Shown here: in pieces, positions 44,087 to 52,403 of the stretch | How positions within the stretch are numbered: the stretch's first letter is position 1 | How the letters are laid out: each line of letters begins with the position of its first letter | Origin: Asanoa sp040676615 | GTDB taxonomy: Bacteria; Actinomycetota; Actinomycetes; Mycobacteriales; Micromonosporaceae | Length of the DNA stretch: 64,000 bases | Assembly (NCBI RefSeq): GCF_040676615.1 | Contig: NZ_JBFAPI010000004.1 | Coordinates: 496,001-560,000 of the forward strand | Direction: 5' to 3' | Program-made: the position numbers and the translations under genes | Notes under the pieces: model-generated | The model's input: the letters and a program-made list of their open reading frames with translations, nothing else | What the model was told of the DNA's origin: nothing | Databases searched by the model: none

Positions 44087-45718
44087 TCAGCGGCTCGCGG
44101 TGCCGTTGGTCTTCCAGTAGTTGGTCATGTCCCAACCCCAGATCGGCTGCGAGTGGTAGCCGCCGACCGTCTTGCCGAACACCTCGGTCTTGGAGCCGTA
44201 GTAGAGCGGCACGACCGGGTTGTCGGCGAGCATCTTCTGGGTCGCCTGGGTGTAGAGCTTGTTGGCCTCGTCCACGGTGGAAGCGGCCAGTGCCTGGTTG
44301 ACCAGGTTGTCGACGTCCTTGTTGCAGTAGAACGAGTAGTTCTGCGCACCCGGGACGGCCGAGGCGCAGGACAGCAGCGCCTGGTAGAAGTCACTGCCGT
44401 CGGGGTAGTCGGCCACCCAGAAGGTCAGCGTCATCGGCGCCTTGTTGGGCGTCGCGGCCAGCTCGAAGAACGCGCTCTGCTGGATCGGCTGGGCGTCGAC
44501 CTTGATGCCGATCTTGCCCAGGTCCTGCTGGAGCTGGGGCAGCAGCGCGGTCCACGGGTCGGTGTTCCAGGAGTACATCGTGGTCTCGAAGCCGTTGGGG
44601 TAGCCGGCCTCGGTCAGCAGCTGCTTGGCCTTGGCGATGTCCTGGTCGTGCACCAGCTTGTCGGACGTGTAGCCGGTGATGCCCTTGGGCAGGTACTCGT
44701 TGGCCACCTCGCCCTGGCCCGCCACGAGCTTGAGCAGGAAGCTGCGGTCGAAGGCGTAGGAGACGGCCTCCCGCACCTTCGGGTTGTCGAAGGGCTTCAT
44801 CTGCGTGTTCATCGTGACGTAGTACGTCGACGGCTTGACGATCGTCTTGGTCTGGGCCTTGAGCGAGGCGTCGTTGCTGACCTGGAGGTAGTCGGCGGCC
44901 GGGATCGGGTCGCCCATCAGGTCGATCTGACCCTTCTGCAGCTCCAGAAGCTGCACGTGCGGGTCGACGCCGAGCTTCTCGACCACCTTGTCCACATAGG
45001 GCTTCGGCGAGTCCCAGTACTTCGTGTTGCGGTTGACCACGATCTCCGCGCCGGGCGTGAAGTGGTCGAGCACGAACGGGCCGGACCCGATCGGCTTGGT
45101 CGCCGAGTCCTTCTCGATGATCGACGCGTGCGGCATCGCCAGCACGTATTTGAACGCGCTGTTCGGCGCGGTCAACTGGATCTGCACGGTGCTGTCGTCG
45201 ACCGCGGTGATGCCGGCCAGCGGGGTCGAGGTGTTCTTCGCGTAGTCGGCCGCGCCCTTGACGCCGGTCCAGAAGCTCGCCACCGGCGACTTGGTGGCCG
45301 GGTCGAGGATCCGGTCGAAGGAGTAGACGACGTCGCCCGCGGTCACCGGCTTGCCGTCGGTGAACGTCATGCCGGAACGCAGCTTCACCGTGTAGGTGAG
45401 GCCGTCCTGGCTGACCGTCGGCATGTCGGCGGCGGCCTGCGCCTCGATCTCCATGGTGTCGCCGACGTAGTCGTACAGCCGGTCGTACATCATCCGCATG
45501 TTGTTCCAGCAGGTGGCGTCGTAGCACACCGCCGGGTCGAAGGTCTTCGGGTCGCTCTTGTAGGCGACCGTCATCGTCTGGCCGTAGCGGGGCTCGGTGC
45601 CCGAACCACTGCCACCCGTGCCGGTCGCGTCGTTGCTGTTGCCGGCACAGGCGGCGGTGACCGCGAGCGTGCCGGCGAGCAGCACGCCCAGGACAGGCCG
45701 GAGGGGTTTGCGTATCAC
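44087..45718 (-). CDS. ABC importer substrate-binding lipoprotein (SBP family 5, second system)
   Basis: The protein has 543 residues from GTG 45718 behind ATGGAGCG. The lipobox is LAVTAACAGN. Family 5 features are TMTVAYKSDPKTFDPAVCYD, TYTVKLRSGMTFTDGKPVTA, GSGPFVLDHFTPGAEIVVNR and VREAVSYAFDRSFLLKL. Four cysteines in the mature protein (CYDATC near the start, SCASAV and FYCNK near the end) could form disulfides. It is the first transporter gene and presumably fixes the substrate of the whole operon. Confidence 0.9.
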   Translation of the reverse strand: MIRKPLRPVLGVLLAGTLAVTAACAGNSNDATGTGGSGSGTEPRYGQTMTVAYKSDPKTFDPAVCYDATCWNNMRMMYDRLYDYVGDTMEIEAQAAADMPTVSQDGLTYTVKLRSGMTFTDGKPVTAGDVVYSFDRILDPATKSPVASFWTGVKGAADYAKNTSTPLAGITAVDDSTVQIQLTAPNSAFKYVLAMPHASIIEKDSATKPIGSGPFVLDHFTPGAEIVVNRNTKYWDSPKPYVDKVVEKLGVDPHVQLLELQKGQIDLMGDPIPAADYLQVSNDASLKAQTKTIVKPSTYYVTMNTQMKPFDNPKVREAVSYAFDRSFLLKLVAGQGEVANEYLPKGITGYTSDKLVHDQDIAKAKQLLTEAGYPNGFETTMYSWNTDPWTALLPQLQQDLGKIGIKVDAQPIQQSAFFELAATPNKAPMTLTFWVADYPDGSDFYQALLSCASAVPGAQNYSFYCNKDVDNLVNQALAASTVDEANKLYTQATQKMLADNPVVPLYYGSKTEVFGKTVGGYHSQPIWGWDMTNYWKTNGTASR

Positions 45719-45732
45719 GTGCGCTCCATCTC

Positions 45733-46905
45733 TTATGTGGGACGGACGCCCAGGAAGCCGGCCAGGCCGGTGAGTCCCAGGTCGATGTCTTCGGGTCGGG
45801 CGGCGAGCGAAAGGCGCAGGCGGGATTCGCCCGCGGCGCCGAAAGCGATGCCGGGTGCGAGCGCGACGCCCCTGTCGCGCAACAGGTCCAGTGCGAACGT
45901 CGCGCTGTCGGTGACCGACGGCACGGCGAGCCACAGGTAGAACGCGCCGGCCGGGCGGACCGCGTCGAGGCCGAGCGTCGCCGCTCGCTCGACGGCGGTG
46001 TCCCGACGTTGCCGGTAGGCCGCGCGCATCCGGTCGACCCCGTCCTGCGGGCCGGTCAGCGCGGCGATCCCGGCGTGCTGGGTCGGCGTGCTGACGCAGG
46101 AGACGGTCGCCTCCTGCACCCGGCCCAGCGCCGCGGCGAGCCGGTCGGCCCCCGGGCCGCCGGTGACCGCGTAGCCGAGCCGCCAGCCCGTCATCGCATA
46201 GCTTTTGGACAGGGAGAACACCGTGACTGCCGGGGTGTCCGGCGCCGCGACGGTGAACGTGGTGGCCGGCTCGTCGAGCCAGAGCTGGTCGTAGCACTCG
46301 TCGGAGACGACGCACAGCCCGTGCCGGTTGGCCCAGGCGCCCAGTTCGGCGAGCTGCCCGGCGGTCCACTGGTAGCCCACCGGGTTGGCCGGCGAGTTGA
46401 CCAGGACCGCCCTGGTACGCGGCCCGACCAGCGACGCGAGGTGGTCGTAGTCGGGCCCGAAGTTGTCCGCCGCGACCAGCCGGTAGCCCCGAGCGGTGGC
46501 ACCGAGCATCGTGGCGATGGTGGTGAAGTTGGTCCAGCCCGGATCGGGCACCAGGATCTCGTCGCCCGGCTCCAGCAGCGCCCGGTAGGCCGCGGCCAGT
46601 GCGCCGACCCCGCCGGCGGTGACGACTGTGCGCGTCGGGTCGACGTCTGGCAAAGCGTTGTCCCGGGCGAGTTTCTGTGTGATCGCCTCACGCATCGCCG
46701 GCAGGCCGGCGCTGGGCCCGTAACGGGTCTGGCCGTCGCGGGCGGCCGCGTCGGCCGCGGCCACGACGTGCTCCGGGGTGTCGAAGTCGGGTTCGCCGAA
46801 CTCGAGGTGCACGGCGTTCGGGTGCGCCCAGGCGGCGTTGGCCAGCGCCCGGATGCCGGACGCGGGCGTGGCGGTGACCTCGGCCGAGATCCGCGGGCCG
46901 GTCAC
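45733..46905 (-). CDS. Class I/II PLP-dependent aminotransferase
   Basis: The 390-residue fold type I enzyme has HLEFGEPDFDTPEHV, substrate loop NSPANPVGYQWTAGQL, SDECYDQLWLD and the PLP lysine in SLSKSYAMTGWRLGYA; the carboxylate-binding arginine is in SRLRLSLA. It resembles aspartate or aromatic aminotransferases. It is expected to convert an amino acid released by the TldD/E step to a keto acid. ATGA overlap with the SDR gene. Confidence 0.9.
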   Translation of the reverse strand: MTGPRISAEVTATPASGIRALANAAWAHPNAVHLEFGEPDFDTPEHVVAAADAAARDGQTRYGPSAGLPAMREAITQKLARDNALPDVDPTRTVVTAGGVGALAAAYRALLEPGDEILVPDPGWTNFTTIATMLGATARGYRLVAADNFGPDYDHLASLVGPRTRAVLVNSPANPVGYQWTAGQLAELGAWANRHGLCVVSDECYDQLWLDEPATTFTVAAPDTPAVTVFSLSKSYAMTGWRLGYAVTGGPGADRLAAALGRVQEATVSCVSTPTQHAGIAALTGPQDGVDRMRAAYRQRRDTAVERAATLGLDAVRPAGAFYLWLAVPSVTDSATFALDLLRDRGVALAPGIAFGAAGESRLRLSLAARPEDIDLGLTGLAGFLGVRPT

Positions 46906-47675
46906 GTCATGCTCCGCATCAGGCCGCCGTCACAGGACAGCAGGCTCGCGGTGACGTAGGAGGACGCGGGACCGGCCAGGAAGCCGACGACGGCGGCGAA
47001 CTCCTCCGGGCGCCCGTAGCGGCCGGCCGGGATCGTCGCGATGCTGGCCGCCCGGACCTGCTCGGGGTCGGTGCCGGTGCGCTTGGCGGCCGCGGCATCG
47101 AGGTGGGCGACCCGGTCGGTGTCGATCCGGCCGGGCACGACACCGTTGACGGTGACGCCGTCGGCGGCGACCTCCCGTCCGGCCGTCTTGATCCAGGCGG
47201 CGAGCGCGGCCCGGCCGCTGTTGGAGTAGGTCAGGTTCGGCAGCGGTTCGCGTACGCCCGAGGAGAGCACCGCGATGATCCGGCCGTGCCCGCGCTGGCG
47301 CATGCCGGGCAGCAGTCGGGTGGCCAGGTCGATCGGGGTGATCGTCAGTAGCTGCAGCGCGGCTCGCCAGTCGTCGGCGTTGGTCTTGTCGGCGGTGGCG
47401 GGCGGCGGGCCGCCGGCGTTGAGAACGCAGACGTCGACGCCACCGAAGAGCTCCAGCGCCCGCTCGGCGACGGTGGCCGCGGCGGTCGGGTCGGCGGCGT
47501 CGGCCGCGACGGTGTGGGTTTTGACGCCGTGCTTTTCGGTCAGCGCGCGCGCGACCGCGTCGAGCCGCTCGGTGCTGCGCGACCAGAGCAGCAGGTCGGT
47601 GCCGTCGGCGGCGAGCCGCTCGGCGATGGCGGCGCCCAGCCCGGCGCTGGCGCCGCCGACGAGTGCGGTGGTCAT
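46902..47675 (-). CDS. Atypical SDR lacking the catalytic lysine
   Basis: The protein has 257 residues from ATG 47675. The cofactor motif is VGGASAGLG, with LNAGGPPPA in place of NNAG. The catalytic serine region is AVLSSGVREPLPNLTYSN. The YxxxK site reads YSNSG followed by R, so the lysine is missing while tyrosine remains. This fits an SDR subgroup with NSxRAxLxGW-type active sites that is poorly characterised. It is coupled to the DapA-like gene (overlap 47672-47675) and the aminotransferase. Confidence 0.87.
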   Translation of the reverse strand: MTTALVGGASAGLGAAIAERLAADGTDLLLWSRSTERLDAVARALTEKHGVKTHTVAADAADPTAAATVAERALELFGGVDVCVLNAGGPPPATADKTNADDWRAALQLLTITPIDLATRLLPGMRQRGHGRIIAVLSSGVREPLPNLTYSNSGRAALAAWIKTAGREVAADGVTVNGVVPGRIDTDRVAHLDAAAAKRTGTDPEQVRAASIATIPAGRYGRPEEFAAVVGFLAGPASSYVTASLLSCDGGLMRSMT

Positions 47676-48580
47676 GCCAGCTCCAGAGCGTCGAAGCTCG
47701 GCGTGAGGCCGACCCGGGCCAGCACGTCGTCGAGTTCGGCGATGGTGGCCGGGTCCGGCAGCGGGTTGAGCGCGCGGGTCCGGGCGGTGCTGAGCACGCC
47801 ACGGCGGCGCAGCACCTCCTTGCGGATGCCCAGGCCGACCTTGAGCTGGCCCTCGAACACCAGGTAGGGCAGGAACCGGTCGTTGAGCGCGGCGGCCCGG
47901 GCCAGGTCGCCGGCCGCGAACGCGACCCGGATGGCCTTGAGGATCTCCGGGTACGCGAAGCCGGTCATCGTGCCGGCCGCGCCGCGGCGCAGTTCCGAGT
48001 AGGCGCTCACGCCGCCCAGCCCGCCGAACACGGTCAGGTCCGGCCGCTGCGCCAGCAACCGGCCGATCTTCGGCGGGGTGGGCGGGTCTTCGAGCTTGAC
48101 GACCGTGCTGCCCGCGGCGTCGAGGGCGGCCAGCAGCGCGGAGACCGGCATCGTGACACCGGTCGCGGCCGGCTCGTCCTGGACGATGACCGGGACCGGG
48201 CTGTCGCCGACGGCCGCGCGGTAGAAGCCGGCGATCTGGTCGGTGTCCTTGAGCAGCGCGGGTGCGGCCACCATCACGGCGCCGGCACCCTGCTCGACGG
48301 CGCGGGCCACGTTGGCCCGGACCACGGCGGCGGCCGGTGCCGAACACCCGACGGCGAACGGTATCCGGCCCTTCGCGGCGGCGGCGATGGTCGACAGCAC
48401 GGTCTCCCGCTCTGGAGCGGTGAGGTCGGCGACCTCACCCATCACGCCGAGGATGGTGATGCCGTCGGCGCCCCAGGCGACGGCCGCGTCGACGATCCGG
48501 CGCAGGCTGTCGGGGTCGACCGCGCCGTCGTCGGTGAACGGGGTCGGGCTGATGTACCAGGTGCCGGTCAGGTCGCTCAT
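47672..48580 (-). CDS. DapA-family (dihydrodipicolinate synthase-like) aldolase
   Basis: The 302-residue TIM barrel has the family entry GTWYISPTPFTDDGAVD, ILGVMGEVADLTAPERE and a candidate Schiff-base lysine in STVVKLEDPPTPPK. The usual catalytic tyrosine motif (YNxP) is replaced by QDEPAATG, so the chemistry differs from DapA. Such members act as lyases or hydratases on keto acids. It is placed between the hydroxyacid dehydrogenase (1-base gap) and the SDR (overlap), which supports a shared keto-acid pathway. Confidence 0.85.
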   Translation of the reverse strand: MSDLTGTWYISPTPFTDDGAVDPDSLRRIVDAAVAWGADGITILGVMGEVADLTAPERETVLSTIAAAAKGRIPFAVGCSAPAAAVVRANVARAVEQGAGAVMVAAPALLKDTDQIAGFYRAAVGDSPVPVIVQDEPAATGVTMPVSALLAALDAAGSTVVKLEDPPTPPKIGRLLAQRPDLTVFGGLGGVSAYSELRRGAAGTMTGFAYPEILKAIRVAFAAGDLARAAALNDRFLPYLVFEGQLKVGLGIRKEVLRRRGVLSTARTRALNPLPDPATIAELDDVLARVGLTPSFDALELA

Positions 48581-48581
48581 G

Positions 48582-49613
48582 TCAGTAGCCCAACTCCCGC
48601 TGGTAGAGGTTGCGCAGCCCGCGGCCGTCGAGATAGCGCCGCAGGTTGTCGCAGAACAGGTCGGTGATGGCCGCGTTCTCGGTGTCCACCGTGGACGCCG
48701 AGTGCGGCGAGACGAGCACGTTGTCGAGGTCCCACAGCGGCGAGTCGGCCGGCAGGGGCTCGGTGGCGAAGACGTCCAGGGCGGCGCCGGCCAATGCCTT
48801 GGTGCGCAACGCCTCGATCAGCGCGGGCTCGTCGACGAGCGGGCCGCGGCCGATATTGACGACGATGGCGCCGGGCTTGAGCCGCGCGATCCGGGCCGCC
48901 GACAGCAGGCCCGCGGTCTGGTCGGTGAGCGGCGTACACAGCACCAGCACGTCGGTCCAGCGCAGCAGGTCGTCGAGTTCGTCGGTGGAGTGGATGCTCG
49001 CGGCGGCGGGCAGGTCGTAGTCGCGACCCGGGCGGCCGACCGCAAGCACCCGGGTGCCCAGCGCGGCGAAGCTGGCCACCACCTTGCGGCCGATCCCACC
49101 GAGGCCGACCACGGTGACGGTCCGGCCGGCGAGTTGCGCGGTGGTGTAGCGCTGCCACCGGTGCTCGTTCTGCTGCGCGCGCAGGTGCGGGACGCCCTTG
49201 ACGAAGTGCAGCGCCCCAAGCACGGCGAACTCGGCCAGCGGCGTCGCGTGGATGCCGGCGGCGGTGGTGAACGTCAGGTCGGTGCGGTCCAGCCCAGTGC
49301 GCTGCACGAATGCGCCGATGCCGGCGCTGGTCGCCTGGATCCAGCGCAGCCGGGGCGCGCGGACCGGCAGGTCGGCCGGCGCCTGCCAGTCGAAGTCCCA
49401 GGCCACGTCGGCGGCGGCCAGCGCCTTCTCCCAGCGGTCCTGCTCGGCCGGGGTCAACGGGCGCGGCGTGCCGGTGTGGTCGGAGGCGTAGCGCGGCACC
49501 GGCACCAGGTCAGGCTCGTAGATGACGTCGAGCGCCGGGTCGACGGAGGCGATCCGTTGGACCAGGTCAGGTTCGAGGTAGGTGGCGATCAGAACGCCGA
49601 GCCGCGCGGACAT
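48582..49613 (-). CDS. D-isomer 2-hydroxyacid dehydrogenase
   Basis: The protein has 343 residues from ATG 49613. NAD motif VTVVGLGGIGRKV, catalytic arginine in NIGRGPLVDEPAL, the glutamate in DVFATEPLP and histidine in VSPHSAS are all present. It interconverts a 2-keto acid and D-2-hydroxy acid. It is the first gene of the 15-gene operon. Two stacked inverted repeats lie 14-76 bases upstream of its start. Confidence 0.88.
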   Translation of the reverse strand: MSARLGVLIATYLEPDLVQRIASVDPALDVIYEPDLVPVPRYASDHTGTPRPLTPAEQDRWEKALAAADVAWDFDWQAPADLPVRAPRLRWIQATSAGIGAFVQRTGLDRTDLTFTTAAGIHATPLAEFAVLGALHFVKGVPHLRAQQNEHRWQRYTTAQLAGRTVTVVGLGGIGRKVVASFAALGTRVLAVGRPGRDYDLPAAASIHSTDELDDLLRWTDVLVLCTPLTDQTAGLLSAARIARLKPGAIVVNIGRGPLVDEPALIEALRTKALAGAALDVFATEPLPADSPLWDLDNVLVSPHSASTVDTENAAITDLFCDNLRRYLDGRGLRNLYQRELGY

Positions 49614-49626
49614 GATCAGGACCGTA

Positions 49627-49664
49627 GTGTCGCCGACCGACTGTCGACAATCGGTAGGCGACAC
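49627..49664. promoter_or_regulatory. 38-bp near-perfect palindrome at the operon promoter
   Basis: GTGTCGCCGACCGACTGTC (49627-49645) is repeated inverted at 49646-49664 with two mismatches in 19, centred on GTCGAC. The centre ACTGTCGACAAT resembles the TTGTCNACAA-type sites of FadR/FCD GntR proteins. It lies just upstream of the first gene of the operon whose last gene encodes such a regulator. Confidence 0.65.
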
Positions 49665-49689
49665 TTTTCTTGCTTGAAGAGCAAGAAAA
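49665..49689. promoter_or_regulatory. AT-rich inverted repeat next to the palindrome
   Basis: TTTTCTTGCT-TGAAG-AGCAAGAAAA: perfect 10-bp arms and a 5-base loop, directly abutting the palindrome at 49664. It is strikingly AT-rich for this genome. It could be an operator, a promoter element or the terminator of the upstream MFS gene, which ends at 49716. Confidence 0.55.
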
Positions 49690-49715
49690 TTTCAGGTCGC
49701 GATCAGGCAAATCGG

Positions 49716-51005
49716 TCAGTCGATAGCGTTTCGCTGAGCACCGACGGGCACCGCGGGCCTATGGATCCGGGTCCGCGCCGGTGGAGCGGCCTCGGCACGG
49801 ACGATCGTCACGACGTAGAGGAGCAGGCCGGCCGAGGTGAGCAGGAAGCCGGCCCAGACGGTGGACAGGGTCCCCCATCCGGCGTCCAGAGTGACCGCCC
49901 CGCCGATCGCGCCGAGGGAGTTGGCCAGGTTGAGGGCGGCCAGGTTGAGCGCACCCATGAGCGTCGGTGCCTCGGGGGCGAAGCCGGTCAGCCGGACCTG
50001 GATGGTCGGGATCGCGAACATCATGGTCGCGCCGACGCCGAACAGGCAGGGCAGCAGGACCGCCAGGTTGCCGCCGGCCAGACCGATCGGCACGAGCAGC
50101 GCCAGGACTCCCCCGTACCCCCAGATCAGGCCGGCGTCGGCGGCCCGGTCGGCGACGCGCCCGCCGAGGTAGTTGCCGACCGCCATGCCCAGGCCGAACA
50201 CGCCCAGCGCGACCGGGATGAGCGCGGCGTCGCGGCCGGCGGCCTCGGTGACGAACGGGCCGATGAAGGTGTAGACCGCGAAGATGCTCGAGATACCGAG
50301 CGCCGCGACCGCGACCATCAGCCAGACGTTCAGCCGGCGCAGGGCGGCCAACTCGTTGGTGACCGAGCTGCCGCGCAGGTCGCCGGTCTGCGGCAGCCAC
50401 GCGACGAGGGCGAGCCCGGCGAGCACGCCGATGCCGACCACGGTCCAGTACATGACACGCCAGCCGGCGCCCTGACCGATGAAGGTCCCCACCGGTGACC
50501 CGATGACGGTGGCGGCGGTGAGCCCGCCCATCACGGTGGCGAAGGCCTTGCCACCTCTACCCGGTCCGTAGGCGTAGGCGGCCACCACGGCCCCGGCGCC
50601 GAAGAAGGCGCCCTGGACGCTTCCGGCGACGAACCGGAACACGATCAGCAGCGCGAGGTCCGGCGCGACCGCGGACAGGCCGTTGCCGGCAAGAAACAGC
50701 GCGACCAGGCCCAGCAGCAGGGTGCGCCGATTGACCCGGGCAGCCACGATGGTGATCGTCGGGGAGCCGATGACGACGCCGATGGCATACGCGGTGATCG
50801 CGTAGGTGGCGACCGGGATCGACACGTCCAGATCCGCGGCGAACAGCTGGATGATGCCGTTGCTGCCGAACTCGCCCGTGCCGATCGCGAACGTTCCCAA
50901 CGCCAATGCGAAGAGGGCCAGCCGAGGATGGCGGATCGCCGATGTCGCTCCGCGGTGCCGGTTCTCCTCGAGAGCGCACTGGCCCTCGAATGCCCGTTGA
51001 TGCAC
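49716..51005 (-). CDS. MFS transporter, DHA1 type
   Basis: The 429-residue protein has about 12 membrane helices. The entry motif is ALGTFAIGTGEFGSNGIIQL, with a second-half GNYLGGRVADRAADAGLIWG. It is of the AraJ/YdhP efflux group, with a proton-coupled export role inferred. The first about 25 residues are polar and may not be translated if a later start is used. It is divergent from the copper monooxygenase. Confidence 0.86.
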   Translation of the reverse strand: MHQRAFEGQCALEENRHRGATSAIRHPRLALFALALGTFAIGTGEFGSNGIIQLFAADLDVSIPVATYAITAYAIGVVIGSPTITIVAARVNRRTLLLGLVALFLAGNGLSAVAPDLALLIVFRFVAGSVQGAFFGAGAVVAAYAYGPGRGGKAFATVMGGLTAATVIGSPVGTFIGQGAGWRVMYWTVVGIGVLAGLALVAWLPQTGDLRGSSVTNELAALRRLNVWLMVAVAALGISSIFAVYTFIGPFVTEAAGRDAALIPVALGVFGLGMAVGNYLGGRVADRAADAGLIWGYGGVLALLVPIGLAGGNLAVLLPCLFGVGATMMFAIPTIQVRLTGFAPEAPTLMGALNLAALNLANSLGAIGGAVTLDAGWGTLSTVWAGFLLTSAGLLLYVVTIVRAEAAPPARTRIHRPAVPVGAQRNAID

Positions 51006-51149
51006 TGTCCCTCCCCAGGCGGAAATGGTCGGGTCAGCGTAGAAATGGTCACTTGACCTGCCGTGAACGAAGCCGGCGGCCGTTCGACACGGAGTTCAGC
51101 GATAGTCAAGTGGCCGCTTTCACGGGCCATGAGGGATACATTGTCGTAC

Positions 51150-52304
51150 ATGTCGCCCATCGCTCGCCGTACCCCCGTCGTTGCGATTCTCGCTGTCTGC
51201 GCCCTCGCCCTGGCGGCCTGCGCGCGGGTGACGCCGGCGGGACCGGCGACCGCGCCGTTGCACACCGGCCACACCGGGTCCCCGCCGGCCAGCCAGCCGC
51301 TGCGGGCCGGCGAGCGCTTCGTCGAGACCGGGATGGCGCGGCCCTTCACGCCCGACCCGCCGGGTGACGACGCCGACGAATACCGGTGTTTCGTGGTCGA
51401 CCCGGGGCTCACGGAGAAGGCGTTCCTGACCGGAAGCCGGTTCGAGCCGCAGAACCGCGACATCGTGCACCACGCCATCTTCTTCCGGATCCCGGCCGGT
51501 GACGCCGCGCGGCTGCGCGACTACGACGCGTCGACGCCGGGCGACGGGTGGCAGTGCTTCGGTGATGCCGGCGTGGGCGACGACCCGTCGTGGGTGGCGA
51601 GTTGGGCTCCCGGCGGCGGCGAGACGATCTACCCGGCCGGCCTCGGCTTCGAGCTCGACCCGGGCAGCCTGCTGGTCATGCAGATCCACTACAGCCTGCT
51701 CGCGACCGGTGGCAAGCCCGGCGGCGCCGACCGGTCGGGCATCCGGCTGCGGCTGGCCGGCGGTTCGCTGACCCCGTTGCGCACGACGCTGTTGCCCGCG
51801 CCGGTCGAGTTGCCGTGCGCGGCAACCGAGAAGGGCCCGCTCTGCGAGCGGGACGCCGCGGTGGCCGACGTCGAACGGCGGTTCGGTGCACAGGCGGGTC
51901 AACTCGTTGCCGGGTTGCGGCAACTCTGCGGCAACGGGGCCGAGCCGGGCCCGACCCAGTCGTGCACCCACCGGGTCGCCCGGCCGGCCACCCTCTACGG
52001 CGTCGGCGGCCACATGCACCTGCTCGGCCGCTCGATCAAGGTCGAGCTCAACCCCGGCCAGCCGGGGGCCCGCACGCTGCTCGACATCCCGGCGTTCGAC
52101 TTCGACGACCAGGCCGTCCGCCCGGTCGGCGCGGGCGTCACCGTCAAGCCCGGCGACACCTACCGGGTGACCTGCACGCACGACGCGACGCTGCGCGGCC
52201 AACTGCCGGCGCTGCGCAAGCTGCCGCCCCGCTACGTGGTCTGGGGCGAGGGCACGGCCGACGAGATGTGCCTGGCCATCGTCATCGAGGCGCCCGCGGC
52301 CTGA
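51150..52304 (+). CDS. PHM/DBH-like type II copper monooxygenase, secreted lipoprotein
   Basis: The protein has 384 residues from ATG 51150 (ATG 51129 also possible). The signal peptide ends in lipobox ALALAAC. All copper ligands of the peptidylglycine/dopamine monooxygenase fold appear in order: HH in IVHHAIFF (107-108), H in MQIHYS (180), HxH in GHMHLLG (288, 290) and M in TADEMCLA (373). Several cysteines in the outer domain suggest disulfides. Eukaryotic relatives hydroxylate C-H bonds with ascorbate and oxygen. The natural substrate here, outside the membrane, is unknown. Confidence 0.83.
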   Translation: MSPIARRTPVVAILAVCALALAACARVTPAGPATAPLHTGHTGSPPASQPLRAGERFVETGMARPFTPDPPGDDADEYRCFVVDPGLTEKAFLTGSRFEPQNRDIVHHAIFFRIPAGDAARLRDYDASTPGDGWQCFGDAGVGDDPSWVASWAPGGGETIYPAGLGFELDPGSLLVMQIHYSLLATGGKPGGADRSGIRLRLAGGSLTPLRTTLLPAPVELPCAATEKGPLCERDAAVADVERRFGAQAGQLVAGLRQLCGNGAEPGPTQSCTHRVARPATLYGVGGHMHLLGRSIKVELNPGQPGARTLLDIPAFDFDDQAVRPVGAGVTVKPGDTYRVTCTHDATLRGQLPALRKLPPRYVVWGEGTADEMCLAIVIEAPAA

Positions 52305-52366
52305 TGCGGCCGACCCGGCACCAGGCGAGTCGCGGGCCACGCCGTTTCCCGCTCTGGGCGGGTAGC

Positions 52367-52389
52367 TTCGCGTTCGACACAAACGCGAA
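52367..52389. promoter_or_regulatory. Perfect inverted repeat before the nitroreductase gene
   Basis: TTCGCGTT-CGACACA-AACGCGAA: two perfect 8-base arms with a 7-base spacer, ending 2 bases before the GTGAGGAG ribosome site. It is placed to act as an operator or leader hairpin for the next gene. Confidence 0.5.
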
Positions 52390-52403
52390 CGTGAGGAGAT
52401 GTC

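Noticed and set aside
43043..45940. Very long open frame on the plus strand (about 965 codons) opposite the importer genes
   Set aside because: Composition is Arg/Gly/Asp/His-rich with no domain. It is the mirror of the binding-protein and ATPase genes, whose minus-strand frames carry clear motifs; long antisense frames are expected at this GC content.
30349..49613. Combined iol + Gfo/Idh + aminotransferase region as a rhizopine (scyllo-inosamine) pathway
   Set aside because: The two operons are separated by an MFS gene and have separate promoters. The aminotransferase sits with keto-acid and TldD/E genes, so the link is speculative.
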